From positions 1,650 to 36,583 of the forward strand of contig DPRM01000087.1 in the NCBI GenBank assembly GCA_003537645.1: 34,934 nt of DNA. Reading direction: 5' to 3'. The DNA comes from Prolixibacteraceae bacterium (GTDB taxonomy: Bacteria > Bacteroidota > Bacteroidia > Bacteroidales > Prolixibacteraceae). The notes below the pieces were generated by a model. That model searched no databases. It was not told where the DNA came from and saw nothing but the letters and a program-made list of their open reading frames with translations. Numbering within the stretch: the first letter of the stretch is position 1; each line of letters starts with the position of its first letter. Shown in pieces: positions 6,011 to 15,229 of the stretch. A program made the position numbers and the translations under genes.

Positions 6011-7507
6011 TTAAATATTCGTATCCTTCAGAATTACGTCGTGCGCTCCGCCTTCGATGATACTTGTCGAAGAAACCAGGGTGATTTTGGCATTCATTTC
6101 AAGCTCCGGAATGCTTAAGGCTCCGCAGCTACACATTGTTGAAATGATCTTTCCAAGAGTAATGTCGAGGTTGTCTTTTAGTTTTCCGGCGTAAGGAACA
6201 TAACTGTCAACGCCTTCTTCAAATTTAAGGCTTTCGTTGCCGCCCATATCGTAACGTTGCCAGTTGCGAGCCCTGTTCGAGCCTTCGCCCCAATATTCCT
6301 TCACGTAACTGTTGCCTATCTTAAGTTTTTTTGTGGGACTTTCGTCGAAACGGGCAAAATAGCGTCCCATCATTATAAAGTCGGCGCCCATAGCGAGTGC
6401 AAGTACCATGTGATAATCCTGTACGATGCCACCATCGGAGCAAATTGGTACATATACCCCGGTTTTCTTGAAGTACTCGTCGCGGGCTTCTGCCACTTCA
6501 ATTAGTGCGGTTGCCTGTCCACGGCCAATTCCCTTTTGTTCGCGGGTAATACAAATCGAACCACCGCCAATTCCAACTTTAACGAAATCGGCTCCGGCTT
6601 CAACGAGGTACAGAAAGCCATCTTTATCGACTACATTTCCGGCTCCAACTTTTACTTTTCCGTTGAATTCTTTTTTGATGTATTCGATGGTTTCGGCCTG
6701 CCATTCCGAGAATCCGTCTGACGAGTCGATACAAAGAATATCGGCTCCGGCTTCAACCAGTTGCGGAACCCGTTCTTTGTAGTCGCGCGTGTTGATTCCG
6801 GCGCCTACCAGTAATTTTTTATTCGGATCGAGCAGCTCGTTCGGGTTTTCTTTGTGTTCGTCGTAATCTTTCCTGAAAACAAAGTATTGTAAGTTCTGAT
6901 CTTTGTCGATAATCGGGAGTGTATTCAGCTTATTCTCCCAGATAATATCGTTGGCTTCGGTAAGCGAAATGCCCAGCTGTCCGGTTACGAGTTTCGAAAA
7001 CGGGGTCATAAACTGGCTGATAGCCGTGTTCAGATTGTCCTTTGTTTCGCGGTAATCGCGGCTGGTTACAATTCCGAGAAGTTGTCCGTTCGAGGTTCCG
7101 TCGGCAGTAATTCCGATGGTTGAATGGCCTGTTCTGGCTTTCAGGGCAATAACATCGCTAAGTGTTTGGTCGGGTTTTAGGTTGGCATCGCTGACAACAA
7201 ATCCGGCCTTAAATTTCTTTACTTTCCGGACCATCTCAACTTGCGGTTCGATGGGCTGTGATCCGAAAATAAACGACAATCCTCCGTTCTTTGCCAGTGC
7301 AATGGCCATTTTGTGATCGGAAACCGATTGCATGATCGCCGAAACAAAGGGAATATTTAGCTCTAAATCGGGAGCAGTTCCTTTACTGAATTTTACGAGT
7401 GGTGTTTTTAATGATACGTTTTGGGGATAACATTCTTTGGTTGTTAGCCCCGGAATTAGTAGGTATTCATTAAAAGTTCTGGAAACGTGGTTGAAATACC
7501 GGGCCAT
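6011..7507 (-). CDS. guaB: IMP dehydrogenase (divergent 500-residue type)
   Basis: It oxidises IMP to XMP with NAD, the committed step of GMP synthesis. The 498-residue protein has a (beta/alpha)8 barrel with two CBS domains inserted at about residues 105-225. Visible landmarks are IPFVSAIMQSVSDHKMA, ADILCIDSSDGFSEWQ, VKVGAGNVVDKDG, the catalytic loop GIGGGSICITREQKG with Cys319, CSDGGI, MMGRYFARFDESP, and a flap with the Arg-Tyr pair in NWQRYDMGG. The loop reads GGGSICITRE where the common bacterial enzyme has PGSICTTR, and the N-terminus (RTFNEYLLIPG) resembles the type I know from Clostridia rather than the usual Bacteroidota GuaB. It is transcribed alone from a good promoter to a good terminator. 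Confidence 0.93.
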   Translation of the reverse strand: MARYFNHVSRTFNEYLLIPGLTTKECYPQNVSLKTPLVKFSKGTAPDLELNIPFVSAIMQSVSDHKMAIALAKNGGLSFIFGSQPIEPQVEMVRKVKKFKAGFVVSDANLKPDQTLSDVIALKARTGHSTIGITADGTSNGQLLGIVTSRDYRETKDNLNTAISQFMTPFSKLVTGQLGISLTEANDIIWENKLNTLPIIDKDQNLQYFVFRKDYDEHKENPNELLDPNKKLLVGAGINTRDYKERVPQLVEAGADILCIDSSDGFSEWQAETIEYIKKEFNGKVKVGAGNVVDKDGFLYLVEAGADFVKVGIGGGSICITREQKGIGRGQATALIEVAEARDEYFKKTGVYVPICSDGGIVQDYHMVLALAMGADFIMMGRYFARFDESPTKKLKIGNSYVKEYWGEGSNRARNWQRYDMGGNESLKFEEGVDSYVPYAGKLKDNLDITLGKIISTMCSCGALSIPELEMNAKITLVSSTSIIEGGAHDVILKDTNI

Positions 7508-7535
7508 ATAGTTTTCTTTAAAGTGGAAATTCGGG

Positions 7536-7567
7536 CAAATTTAATTAAAATTTATTCGCTGATTCAA
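7536..7567 (-). promoter_or_regulatory. Promoter of guaB
   Basis: On the minus strand TTG (7565-7567), 21 bases, then TAAATTTG (7536-7543). The start site would be near 7529, giving a leader of about 22 bases. I see no riboswitch in so short a leader. Confidence 0.6.
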
Positions 7568-7578
7568 TCAGATATTGG

Positions 7579-7980
7579 TCAATAATCTCCTTTACGAAAT
7601 GCAGTGCCGTTGAATAGGGCAATTTTATTTCCTTCTTCATCCTCAATATCAACCTGATAATGGGCGATTGTTCTGCCTGAATTTAATTCTCTGGCATGGG
7701 CAGTTAGCTTGCCCGATGAAATACCTTTGAAAAATGTAATGCTTGCATTGGAGGCAACCGCAATACGTCCGTGTGAGTTGGAGGCAGCGGCAAAAGCAAA
7801 ATCAGCAAGGGTAAACAAAGCTCCTCCCTGAATGATATCAACTCCGTTTAAGTGTTTTTCCGAAACAAGCATTTCCGCCACTGCCTCGCCAACGCTGACT
7901 GATACCAGTCTTATTTCGTTGTGAGCAGCAAAGCGGTCATTCAAAAGAATTGCTTCGAGTTTCTTGATCCGGTGTTCCAT
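7579..7980 (-). CDS. PaaI-type hotdog-fold thioesterase
   Basis: A 133-residue single hotdog domain, the usual size of the PaaI/YbgC-like acyl-CoA thioesterase family. The central helix region HLNGVDIIQGGALFTLADFAFAAASN has the family pattern (HxNG, then QGGxLFTLADxAFA), with the acidic residue of LAD probably the catalytic one. The strand ASNASITFFKGISSGKL follows. It would hydrolyse a small acyl- or aryl-CoA ester in the cytoplasm; the substrate is not evident. No phenylacetate genes lie nearby. It stands between guaB and the PpiD-like gene, separated from the latter by a terminator, and may depend on read-through. Confidence 0.85.
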   Translation of the reverse strand: MEHRIKKLEAILLNDRFAAHNEIRLVSVSVGEAVAEMLVSEKHLNGVDIIQGGALFTLADFAFAAASNSHGRIAVASNASITFFKGISSGKLTAHARELNSGRTIAHYQVDIEDEEGNKIALFNGTAFRKGDY

Positions 7981-7997
7981 TTTCTGATTGAATTGAA

Positions 7998-8028
7998 TAA
8001 AAAAAGCGGGTTGATAGCCCGCTTTTTT
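7998..8028 (-). terminator. Terminator of the PpiD-like gene
   Basis: The stem GCGGG/CCCGC (8006-8010 with 8018-8022) is extended by A and T runs on both sides. It lies 15 bases beyond the stop at 8043. Because both flanks are A/T runs it could also act on the plus strand. Confidence 0.8.
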
Positions 8029-8042
8029 CCTGATAGTTTCTA

Positions 8043-10160
8043 TTAATAGAATTTCGATCGTTTATCGTCAATGTCGGCAATTTTTTTCAGGCTTTCCATC
8101 ACCATAGAACTGGTTCTGTATCCCAGATTCTGTGCAAGCCTTGCCTTTTCGCCTTTCAAATCGTTGTTTTCACTCTTAACAATGGAGGTTACTTTTGCAA
8201 GATATACACCATTGTTTCCTTCTATTGGCGATGAAATTTTGTTTTCAGGAAGACTTGAAACTGTTCCAACAACAGCAGGTTCAAAACCGGCTGCAGGTAT
8301 CGAATAGGTTTCGAAGTTCAAGCCTGAGGCTTCTTTAACATCGGTTGATAATTTAGCTGCAATACCTTCAAGGCTGCTTTGTCCTGAAGAAGCTTCCTTT
8401 AATTTGGTAACCAGCATTTCTGCTTTTTTCTCGTTGCGAACAGCAAGTTCAACACGGATTTTTGCTTCCTCAAAAGTAGAAATACCTTCTTCAGTAGCGT
8501 CAGTCAATACGCCAATCACGAATTTATTTCCATATTCAAAAATTGAAGAACCTTCGTTGCTAACCAGAACTTTGCCTTTTTCGGCTGAAAAAGCTGCACG
8601 AACCAGTTGACGTGAAGATTCCAGTCCGGCAACTTCGCGGTCGGTTTCTTTCAGCGTGGCTATTTTCTTGTCAAGTTTTTGTTCCAGAACCGATTTGTTG
8701 AAGCTTTCAACGTTTGGATTTTCACTTGCAAACTTGCTGGTTTCAGCATAAATTTTCTGATATGTTTCAGTACTTGGCTCAACATTTTTTGTTAAAGTAG
8801 CAATTCTAACCTGATTGGTTTCTTTTCCTTTTTTTGTTGGTTTCACCAGGTGAATACCGAAACGTGTGGTTGCAACAGTAATTTTATTGAGCTCGCCGGT
8901 GAACGCTGCTTCTTCAAATTCTGGTACCATTTGTTTGCTTTTGAACCAGCCAAGGTCACCACCTTTTAAAGCAGAGCCCTGATCTTCAGAATATTTCATT
9001 GCAAGTTCGGCAAAGTTAGCGCCGTTATCGATCAGTTTTTTCAAACTGTCGGCCAATGCCTGCGCTTTAGGAAAGCTTCCGATTGTTTGTGGGTTAATCA
9101 GGATGTGACTTGCCTGAACTGAATCTGGCAACGATTTAAACTGATCTATTTTAGCCAGCTTGTAAGCGTTGTTTTCAAAGTAAGGTCCGAACATTTCGCC
9201 TGGCTGAGCCGAAAAAGCCCATTCTGCCATCGCAGGAGTCAATTCGTCTTTTTTGTAATAGCTGGGATCGAATGGCGAATCAGAATTTACGCTAATATAT
9301 TGTCCGTTGTCCTGAACCGAAGCAAATTCAGATTTTGCGTCAGTTACCCATTTCTGAGTGGCAGCATTGTCGGCAGCCGAAGGAAGAACCTCGAAAGTGA
9401 CGTATTCGATTTTACGTGTTTTTTCCTGTTTGTATTTGTCTTTGTTTTTGTTGTAGTATTCTTTGAGTTCGCTGTCGTTCAGTTTCACATCGGCGTCAGG
9501 TATCGAAGTGTAATTCAGAACAACAAACTGAAAACTGGCATTTTGGTTTTTTGCTTCCAGACTTTTTTTAGCTTCGTTGGTAGTTACATACAATCCTTTT
9601 GAAATCAGGCCATTGTATTTTGCAAGAAGTCTGTCCCTGATAATTTGTTTCTCCATGAATAACCAATACGATTTTTGCTCTGGAGTTGCATTTGTTTCGA
9701 GTGATTTCAGGAACTGAAGGATAGATGATTTATCAACTTGTCCGGTCTGCTGATTTCTGAATATTTGCTGAATAATAGGATGAAGGTTATTGCCCTGAAC
9801 CATGTCGAATAGCTCTTCGGTGCTAACAGTAATGCCTAATTCGTCAGCAGCTTTTCCTACAATATTTTCCTGAAGATAGTCTTGCCATACTTGTTCTCTC
9901 AACTGATTCCAGGCGTTTTCGTCGATCTGGGTCTGTTGGGTATTCATTTTGTAGATTTCTGAAAGCTCTTCTACCTTTTTTTGAAATTCAGGATAAGTAA
10001 TGGTAACCCCATCAATTTCTGCAATTTCCAATTGACTGGGTTTCATTAAAGTGCTGCCTGAATTGAGCATATCGCCCAGAATAAATGCGCCTAAGGCGAG
10101 ACCGATTACGATCGCTACCATTAAACCCCCACGATTCCTTATGTTCTGTAATGTAGCCAT
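8043..10160 (-). CDS. Membrane-anchored peptidyl-prolyl isomerase/foldase (PpiD/SurA-like)
   Basis: A 705-residue envelope folding factor. One N-terminal membrane helix (about residues 12-32, LMVAIVIGLALGAFILGDML) anchors it, followed by a SurA_N-like chaperone region and a parvulin PPIC domain at about 349-445. The parvulin signatures are ASHILIN, FAELAMKYSEDQGSALKGGDLGWF and MVPEFEEAAF. Another 250 residues complete a PpiD-like layout. The family helps newly exported outer membrane proteins fold at the periplasmic face of the inner membrane. It lies 93 bases below the CNNM/CorC gene and near lptC, which fits an envelope-assembly cluster. Confidence 0.92.
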   Translation of the reverse strand: MATLQNIRNRGGLMVAIVIGLALGAFILGDMLNSGSTLMKPSQLEIAEIDGVTITYPEFQKKVEELSEIYKMNTQQTQIDENAWNQLREQVWQDYLQENIVGKAADELGITVSTEELFDMVQGNNLHPIIQQIFRNQQTGQVDKSSILQFLKSLETNATPEQKSYWLFMEKQIIRDRLLAKYNGLISKGLYVTTNEAKKSLEAKNQNASFQFVVLNYTSIPDADVKLNDSELKEYYNKNKDKYKQEKTRKIEYVTFEVLPSAADNAATQKWVTDAKSEFASVQDNGQYISVNSDSPFDPSYYKKDELTPAMAEWAFSAQPGEMFGPYFENNAYKLAKIDQFKSLPDSVQASHILINPQTIGSFPKAQALADSLKKLIDNGANFAELAMKYSEDQGSALKGGDLGWFKSKQMVPEFEEAAFTGELNKITVATTRFGIHLVKPTKKGKETNQVRIATLTKNVEPSTETYQKIYAETSKFASENPNVESFNKSVLEQKLDKKIATLKETDREVAGLESSRQLVRAAFSAEKGKVLVSNEGSSIFEYGNKFVIGVLTDATEEGISTFEEAKIRVELAVRNEKKAEMLVTKLKEASSGQSSLEGIAAKLSTDVKEASGLNFETYSIPAAGFEPAVVGTVSSLPENKISSPIEGNNGVYLAKVTSIVKSENNDLKGEKARLAQNLGYRTSSMVMESLKKIADIDDKRSKFY

Positions 10161-10253
10161 TGACTGTTGTTATTTTATTATAATTTCTATTTAAATTTTC
10201 GAGGTACGAAGATAATAATTTTCAATATTAAACCTCGTCAATCAATTTTTATT

Positions 10254-11522
10254 TTAGTTATTGTCCAATATCTTAAGGTGTACCAGCTCAATTTTAATGT
10301 TGCTAGCTTTTAAGATTTTAAAGCGGTACTGACCAATGTTTATTATCGTATTTATTTTCGGGATGCTTTCGTGATTGAAGAGGATAAAACCGGCCAAAGT
10401 TTCGAAGTTTTCATTTTCAGGAAAGTCGAGCTTGAACTTTTCATTCAGTTCGTCGAGTTCGGCACGGCCCGAAATAATAAACTCGTCGGGGGCTACCTGT
10501 TTTGTAATCAGGTAAACGGTATCGTGTTCATCTTCAATCTCTCCGAATATTTCTTCAAGTATATCTTCGCTGGTAACCATTCCGGCGGTTCCTCCAAACT
10601 CATCGACAACAATGGCGATACTAAGTCGTTGCTGGATAAATTTACTTAAGAGTTTACTCGCAGGCATTGTTTCAGGTACTATCAAAACATTTCTCAAATT
10701 TGATTTTATTGATTCGGGCTTGGTAAAAATGACCGAATGGTGAATATATCCGATGATATTTTCGATGTTTTCGGCATAGAATAAAATACGGGAATAACCT
10801 GTTTCGATGAATTTTTGGTGCAATTCTTCAACGGTAGAATTAATGTCCATAACGACCATTTCGGTGCGGGGAACCATAATATCGCGAAGTTTTACTTTCG
10901 AGAAATCGAGCGCGTTCCGGAATAGTTTTACCTCGTTATCAAGTTCTTCGTTGTTTTGCGATGCATTACTACTTTCAGGTTCGTTTACAAAATGGTCTAA
11001 ATCAACTCTGCTGAAAACTATTTTCTCGTTTACATTTTTTATCCCTTCATTCAGAAATACTTTCAAAACTATTTTCGAAATACCCATTGTGAGACGGGTT
11101 ACAGGATAGAATAGAAAATAAAAGAATGAGATGGGAATGGTGAAAATTTTAAGGAGCCCGTTGGGATTAATCCGAAATAACATTTTTGGCAAATACTCGG
11201 CAGTTGCAAGGATAATGATTGTTGAAATCAGGGTTTGCGTGAGTAGTACCAATGAGTCTGGCAGGTATTCGTTGAGCGAGGGCTCAAGCAGCTTTGCAAA
11301 TGCAATACCATAAATTACCAGTGCCAGGTTGTTACCAATCAGCATCGTGGCAATAAACTGCGCCGGATTTTGAGTGAAAATCGTTATCAGTTTTGAATAG
11401 ACGATGTTTTGCTGCTTATCCAGTTCGAGCCTGAGTTTATTGGCCGAAATAAAAGCTATTTCCATTCCGGAGAAAAAGGCTGAAAAAAGGATTGTTAAAA
11501 ATATGATAAGAAGCAAATCCAT
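10254..11522 (-). CDS. CNNM/CorC (hemolysin-like) family membrane protein
   Basis: A 422-residue protein with the three-part layout of the HlyC/CorC/CNNM family. An N-terminal DUF21 membrane domain (about residues 1-190) has the signature FFSGMEIAFISANKLRLEL. A CBS pair in the middle contains LRDIMVPRTEMVVMD and VVDEFGGTAGMVTSEDILEEIFGEIEDEHD. A small CorC_HlyC domain is at the C-terminus. Members are implicated in magnesium or cobalt efflux and homeostasis; the hemolysin name is historical. GldE of gliding flavobacteria belongs to the same family, but no other gliding genes are here. It starts 8 bases after the lptC stop, so the two are surely co-transcribed. Confidence 0.92.
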   Translation of the reverse strand: MDLLLIIFLTILFSAFFSGMEIAFISANKLRLELDKQQNIVYSKLITIFTQNPAQFIATMLIGNNLALVIYGIAFAKLLEPSLNEYLPDSLVLLTQTLISTIIILATAEYLPKMLFRINPNGLLKIFTIPISFFYFLFYPVTRLTMGISKIVLKVFLNEGIKNVNEKIVFSRVDLDHFVNEPESSNASQNNEELDNEVKLFRNALDFSKVKLRDIMVPRTEMVVMDINSTVEELHQKFIETGYSRILFYAENIENIIGYIHHSVIFTKPESIKSNLRNVLIVPETMPASKLLSKFIQQRLSIAIVVDEFGGTAGMVTSEDILEEIFGEIEDEHDTVYLITKQVAPDEFIISGRAELDELNEKFKLDFPENENFETLAGFILFNHESIPKINTIINIGQYRFKILKASNIKIELVHLKILDNN

Positions 11523-11530
11523 ATAGAGTC

Positions 11531-12139
11531 TTAATTTTCCTGAATGTCAACGTACATTTGGCCTTTCAGGTTTTTGATTTTATAGGATGAAAAATCCTGG
11601 TTGGATTCAAACCCGATTCCGCTGTAAATTTGATCTTTCTGGATAATCTTCACATATTGGTCGGAGTATATTTTCTCCTGCTTCATGTCCCACACTAAAT
11701 ATTCTGTTTTCAGGGTATCACCTTTTAGATTGACTGCCACCACATTGTTTTTTGCTTCCCACCGGTCGTCCGAATCAAAATGTTTGGCAAATTGCGCGGT
11801 GATGCTTGAAATGATATTCATGTTGGCGTCGTACTTGATAATTTTTACGCCTTTCGGAAATTCGGTGTATGGTTCTTTTATGTTTTCGTGCCTGATAAGT
11901 TCGGTTGTTTGAAGTTTAAAACGTATAACTGTTGAGTCGGAGAAAATCATTTCGTATCCTTCGGCTTTGACTGATGGCAATTCTTCGGTAAGCGTTAAAG
12001 TTTTAATTTTTTCGATGTCGTTTGCGCACGAAGTAACTAAAAAGCCAAATGCAATTATCCTGAAGGCTGTTTTAATTTCTTTGGCTGATACTGAATGGCC
12101 AATATTACGAAATATATCTGTAAGTGCGTTGATAATCAT
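11531..12139 (-). CDS. lptC: LPS export protein LptC (putative lipoprotein)
   Basis: LptC bridges the LptB2FG transporter to the periplasmic LptA protein in lipopolysaccharide export. The 202-residue product has a hydrophobic segment ending in a lipobox-like FLVTSC at about residues 34-39, then a beta-rich LptC domain with ITAQFAKHFDSDDRWEAKNN, VVAVNLKGDTLKTEYLVWD and IYSGIGFESNQDFSSYKI. The last two are characteristic of LptC in Bacteroidota. A lipid-anchored rather than helix-anchored form is common in this phylum. No internal ATG is available, so about 24 residues precede the hydrophobic part. Confidence 0.85.
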   Translation of the reverse strand: MIINALTDIFRNIGHSVSAKEIKTAFRIIAFGFLVTSCANDIEKIKTLTLTEELPSVKAEGYEMIFSDSTVIRFKLQTTELIRHENIKEPYTEFPKGVKIIKYDANMNIISSITAQFAKHFDSDDRWEAKNNVVAVNLKGDTLKTEYLVWDMKQEKIYSDQYVKIIQKDQIYSGIGFESNQDFSSYKIKNLKGQMYVDIQEN

Positions 12140-12200
12140 TGTCCTAAAAGAAAATCAGAAATAATTTATTTAAATGTTTTTTCATTGCTGATTAACGGCC

Positions 12201-12208
12201 CAAAGCTA
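12201..12208 (-). promoter_or_regulatory. Candidate -7 element for lptC
   Basis: TAGCTTTG on the minus strand matches TAnnTTTG and would place the start about 55 bases before lptC. No TTG stands at the expected distance, because that position falls inside the terminator hairpin of the upstream operon. Confidence 0.35.
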
Positions 12209-12221
12209 TGAATAAAAAGTA

Positions 12222-12278
12222 ATTAAAAGAAAAGCATTGCATTTTCATCTTACTGAAATGCAATGCTTTTCTTTTAAT
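12222..12278 (-). terminator. Long hairpin terminator of the nadB-nadC-coaX-OMP-TPR operon
   Basis: A 24-base inverted repeat (12222-12245 with 12255-12278) pairs throughout, with one T-G wobble next to a 9-base loop. It lies 22 bases past the TPR-gene stop. The arms end in A- and T-rich stretches, so it may act on both strands. It separates the nad operon from lptC. Confidence 0.8.
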
Positions 12279-12299
12279 GTCAGGTAACCGGTGAGGGTT

Positions 12300-13922
12300 C
12301 TATCTTTTTTCGCGGATGGTGGTGCTTTCGCCAATCCAGCCACCAACCGGGAACGACTGGCCAACTGTTAACCCGTTAAAGAAGATGTCTTCTTTTGTTG
12401 GGAAATATTGTGAATAAAGAGCAATCTTTTCATTAGCATCAGCCTCAACTGTTGCATCGGCTCTTTTCGCTTTGTTGTAATAATCAACAGCAAGAAGGAA
12501 AACCATTGAGCGTTCGAAATCGTCTTTGCCAACTGATTTGCTGTTGTGGACATAAAGATCGCCAAGCATAATGTACGATTTGCCTGAGGCAGGATTGTTT
12601 TCGATGGCTTTCTTAAAATACATTTTGGCAGTCGATGGATTTGAGAAATTCAAAGTTGCCAGTTCGTGGTAGTATTTTGAGAGGTTTATCGGATCTTTTT
12701 CCAGGTCGATTGCTTGTTTGTAATAGGTTTCGGCTTTATCGAGCTGATTTGATCCGACAAACAAACGTGCCATATTGTATGCAGCTTCAGCTGATGGCTC
12801 CAACGAGTACAATTTTTCAGAAGCTTTGGCAAATAATGGAGTCGCATCGCATGACTGACGATCGAGCATCCGGATCATTTTTTTCAGATCTTCGATGTTG
12901 GCCGCAATCTGGTCGAATTTAGGTCCGTAAATATTGATCAATGCTTCACAGTCGGCAGCTCCGCTCGATTGGAAAATCTGATCGATGGCATCACGTGTGC
13001 TGATGAATTTTTCAGATGTTGGTTCTTTTGCGAGATAATTGCTCACAATTTTAGAAACAAGATCATAGTTTTCAACTACTTTTTCTTTTCCAAGTTCACC
13101 AAGAGTAAACAACTTACGGGTTGCCTGAGTTAAAAGGATAAGTACCGGAGCTTCTGATTCAAGTCCTTGAATATTAACTGATTCGCTTAAGTAATTGTAT
13201 CCCTTTTTCATGATGGGTTTTACCTCATCATCAGTCAGATTTTCGTTTTCAAGTTTATATTTCATGTAGTCAGTTCCCTGACGACCTAAAATGTATCCTT
13301 TCTGATCGAAATATTTAATTCGGTGATCGTAAATCTGCATTAATGTATCAATATAGGCATATTTAATTTTTTGATCCTTCGATTTTTCGATCAAATCCTG
13401 ATAGATGTTAGAGCCATGCAAATAAATATTGATGGTTGATTTTGGATAAGTTCTGTAAAGTTTTCTCCAATAACCGATCGCTGATTTATAGTCTTTTTGA
13501 TCGTAGTATTGTTTTTCGAGAGTAATGGTACTCATGAAATCCTTATCACCCGAGTCGCTAAGTTCCTTGGCTGTTTTTAGTATAGCGCCAACCTCCGAAG
13601 CATCCGCCTCGACAGGCATGATACCATCAAAACTGAAATCAATCACATTGCTTGTGTTGGTTTCGATATCGAGCTTTTTCTCGTCTGTAATAAACCTGAA
13701 TTTCAGGTATTTACATTTTTCGGGGATAGTCAGCTCATAAATACCGTCGAAACTGGTCATAAACGTTTCGGATGTTTTGTGGGCTTCAACGGTTACCCCG
13801 GCCTGTGGTTTACCTTCTTTATAAACAGTGCCTTTTATAACACGCTGAGCAACAGCCGGCAAGCTTACTATTGCTACAAAAGCGAGTGTTATAAAAATTG
13901 ATTTTAATTTTGAAGTTTTCAT
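12300..13922 (-). CDS. Exported TPR protein with N-terminal carboxypeptidase-regulatory-like domain
   Basis: A 540-residue protein with a signal peptide (MKTSKLKSIFITLAFVAIVS, ending PAVAQ). A small beta domain of the CarboxypepD_reg type follows (VIKGTVYKEGKPQAGVTVEA to FDGIYELTIP). The rest is helical and TPR-like; clear repeats include SAEAAYNMARLFVGSNQLDK, AETYYKQAIDLEKDPINLSK and MYFKKAIENNPASGKSYIML. It ends with a true TAG. The protein is probably periplasmic or outer-membrane associated, a scaffold. Its gene begins 29 bases after the outer membrane protein gene and is last in the nad-coaX operon. The specific role is unknown to me. Confidence 0.85.
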   Translation of the reverse strand: MKTSKLKSIFITLAFVAIVSLPAVAQRVIKGTVYKEGKPQAGVTVEAHKTSETFMTSFDGIYELTIPEKCKYLKFRFITDEKKLDIETNTSNVIDFSFDGIMPVEADASEVGAILKTAKELSDSGDKDFMSTITLEKQYYDQKDYKSAIGYWRKLYRTYPKSTINIYLHGSNIYQDLIEKSKDQKIKYAYIDTLMQIYDHRIKYFDQKGYILGRQGTDYMKYKLENENLTDDEVKPIMKKGYNYLSESVNIQGLESEAPVLILLTQATRKLFTLGELGKEKVVENYDLVSKIVSNYLAKEPTSEKFISTRDAIDQIFQSSGAADCEALINIYGPKFDQIAANIEDLKKMIRMLDRQSCDATPLFAKASEKLYSLEPSAEAAYNMARLFVGSNQLDKAETYYKQAIDLEKDPINLSKYYHELATLNFSNPSTAKMYFKKAIENNPASGKSYIMLGDLYVHNSKSVGKDDFERSMVFLLAVDYYNKAKRADATVEADANEKIALYSQYFPTKEDIFFNGLTVGQSFPVGGWIGESTTIREKR

Positions 13923-13951
13923 TATAGTAAATTTTATTTTGGTTTTACTTT

Positions 13952-15229
13952 TTAATCAAATTTCCGCTTTACAAACCAGTAATCGTACAAATTAAGGTAA
14001 AGGCTTAGTTTCGTGTAATTATTTCTGATCAGATTATCCTTCGTCGTTCCTTTTGTTCCAAGCTCAATTGCGAAATTTGCACTCGATTTTGATTTCGGGA
14101 ATGGTAGTCCAGCTCCAAAACTTATGCCAAACTCATTAATCTGGTGGTTGTTTAGCATGAGGTATGAATTTTCGTAATGAAAACCCGCACGGTACTTCAC
14201 TCTTTTCATGTAGCTTCTGATTGAGAAAGCTTCCGGTATATACTCTAAACCTGCAGAAATTCTGGTTTGATCGGTGATTAGTTCGTCGGTTGCGCCAAAG
14301 AAAGTTGCCTTGCTCCAGGCTGCACGATAAAAGTCGGCGTTGATTTCGAGTTTGTTTATTTTATTGTATGATAATCCAATACCGTACGTTGAGGGTAATT
14401 TAATGATATTTTTCGCTTCAGGTTCAAATTTCAAAGTATCGGTGAGAGAACTTGAACCAACAGTGACACTTCGGTATGCAAACAACTGGTGAAGTGCAGT
14501 AAGCTCTGTCTGTTTTTCAAATGTAACCCCTAATGTAAGGAACTCATTTTCTTTTAGTTTCAGATCATACTGAAGGCCGTATGAAAGAGAGAAATCGCGA
14601 AGTCGTGTGCCCTCTGTTCTGTAGATGTAAAATATACTTGCATCGTCGAAAGCGATGGTTGTATTCCGGTTTAGTCTTCCGAAGATATAATTGAGGTTGG
14701 CACCAACAGATAATCCTTTGAATGGACTGACAGATGCACCAAAGAATGCTTTTGATGTAGAGCCTTCTCCTTTATAACTATGTGCGGCAAGTCCACCCCC
14801 GACAATTTGTTCGGTATAACCAACTTCGTAGCCCATGTCGGAATATGGCTGAAGTCCCATCGCGGCACCAAACCATCTGTTTACCGGCCAGCTTAGCGAG
14901 AAATACCTGAAATTTACATCCTGCGTATTTAGGCTTCCGGTGCTACTCTTGTAGTTCGACATGGTTCCATCGATTCCGAAGTCGAAAATGAATGATAAAC
15001 TGTCGTTGGCTGTATATGAGGCAGGGTTGGCTGAATTGATCTGAACGGCATGCCGGCTGCCCAACGAAGCTCCTCCCATGGCAGCGGTGCGACCGTAGCC
15101 GTAATGATGTAAATCACCTAATCCATATCTGGAAAAGGGAGAGGTTGTGTTGTTGTTTTGCGCAAAGCCAGATAATCCGCAGATAATCAAAACTATCACG
15201 ACTGATAGTACATTATTTGTTTTTCGCAT
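13952..15229 (-). CDS. Outer membrane beta-barrel protein (FadL/PorV-like)
   Basis: A 425-residue protein with a signal peptide (LSVVIVLIICGLSGFAQ) and then NTTSPFSRYGLGDLHHYGYG and RTAAMGGASLGSRHAVQINS. This start, with its RxxAMGG and N-x-ANPAS motifs, is typical of Bacteroidota FadL/PorV-like barrel proteins. Alternating hydrophobic strands fill the remainder, e.g. LEINADFYRAAWSKATFFGA. Its ATG lies 17 bases inside the end of coaX, so translation is probably coupled to that gene. It may be a transport channel or an assembly factor. No ligand can be inferred. The adjacent TPR protein is a plausible partner. Confidence 0.8.
   Translation of the reverse strand: MRKTNNVLSVVIVLIICGLSGFAQNNNTTSPFSRYGLGDLHHYGYGRTAAMGGASLGSRHAVQINSANPASYTANDSLSFIFDFGIDGTMSNYKSSTGSLNTQDVNFRYFSLSWPVNRWFGAAMGLQPYSDMGYEVGYTEQIVGGGLAAHSYKGEGSTSKAFFGASVSPFKGLSVGANLNYIFGRLNRNTTIAFDDASIFYIYRTEGTRLRDFSLSYGLQYDLKLKENEFLTLGVTFEKQTELTALHQLFAYRSVTVGSSSLTDTLKFEPEAKNIIKLPSTYGIGLSYNKINKLEINADFYRAAWSKATFFGATDELITDQTRISAGLEYIPEAFSIRSYMKRVKYRAGFHYENSYLMLNNHQINEFGISFGAGLPFPKSKSSANFAIELGTKGTTKDNLIRNNYTKLSLYLNLYDYWFVKRKFD

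Noticed and set aside
9300..9602. Plus-strand 100-codon frame rich in Phe and Val
   Set aside because: It is antisense to the PpiD-like gene over a lysine-rich stretch, which explains its Phe/Val runs.
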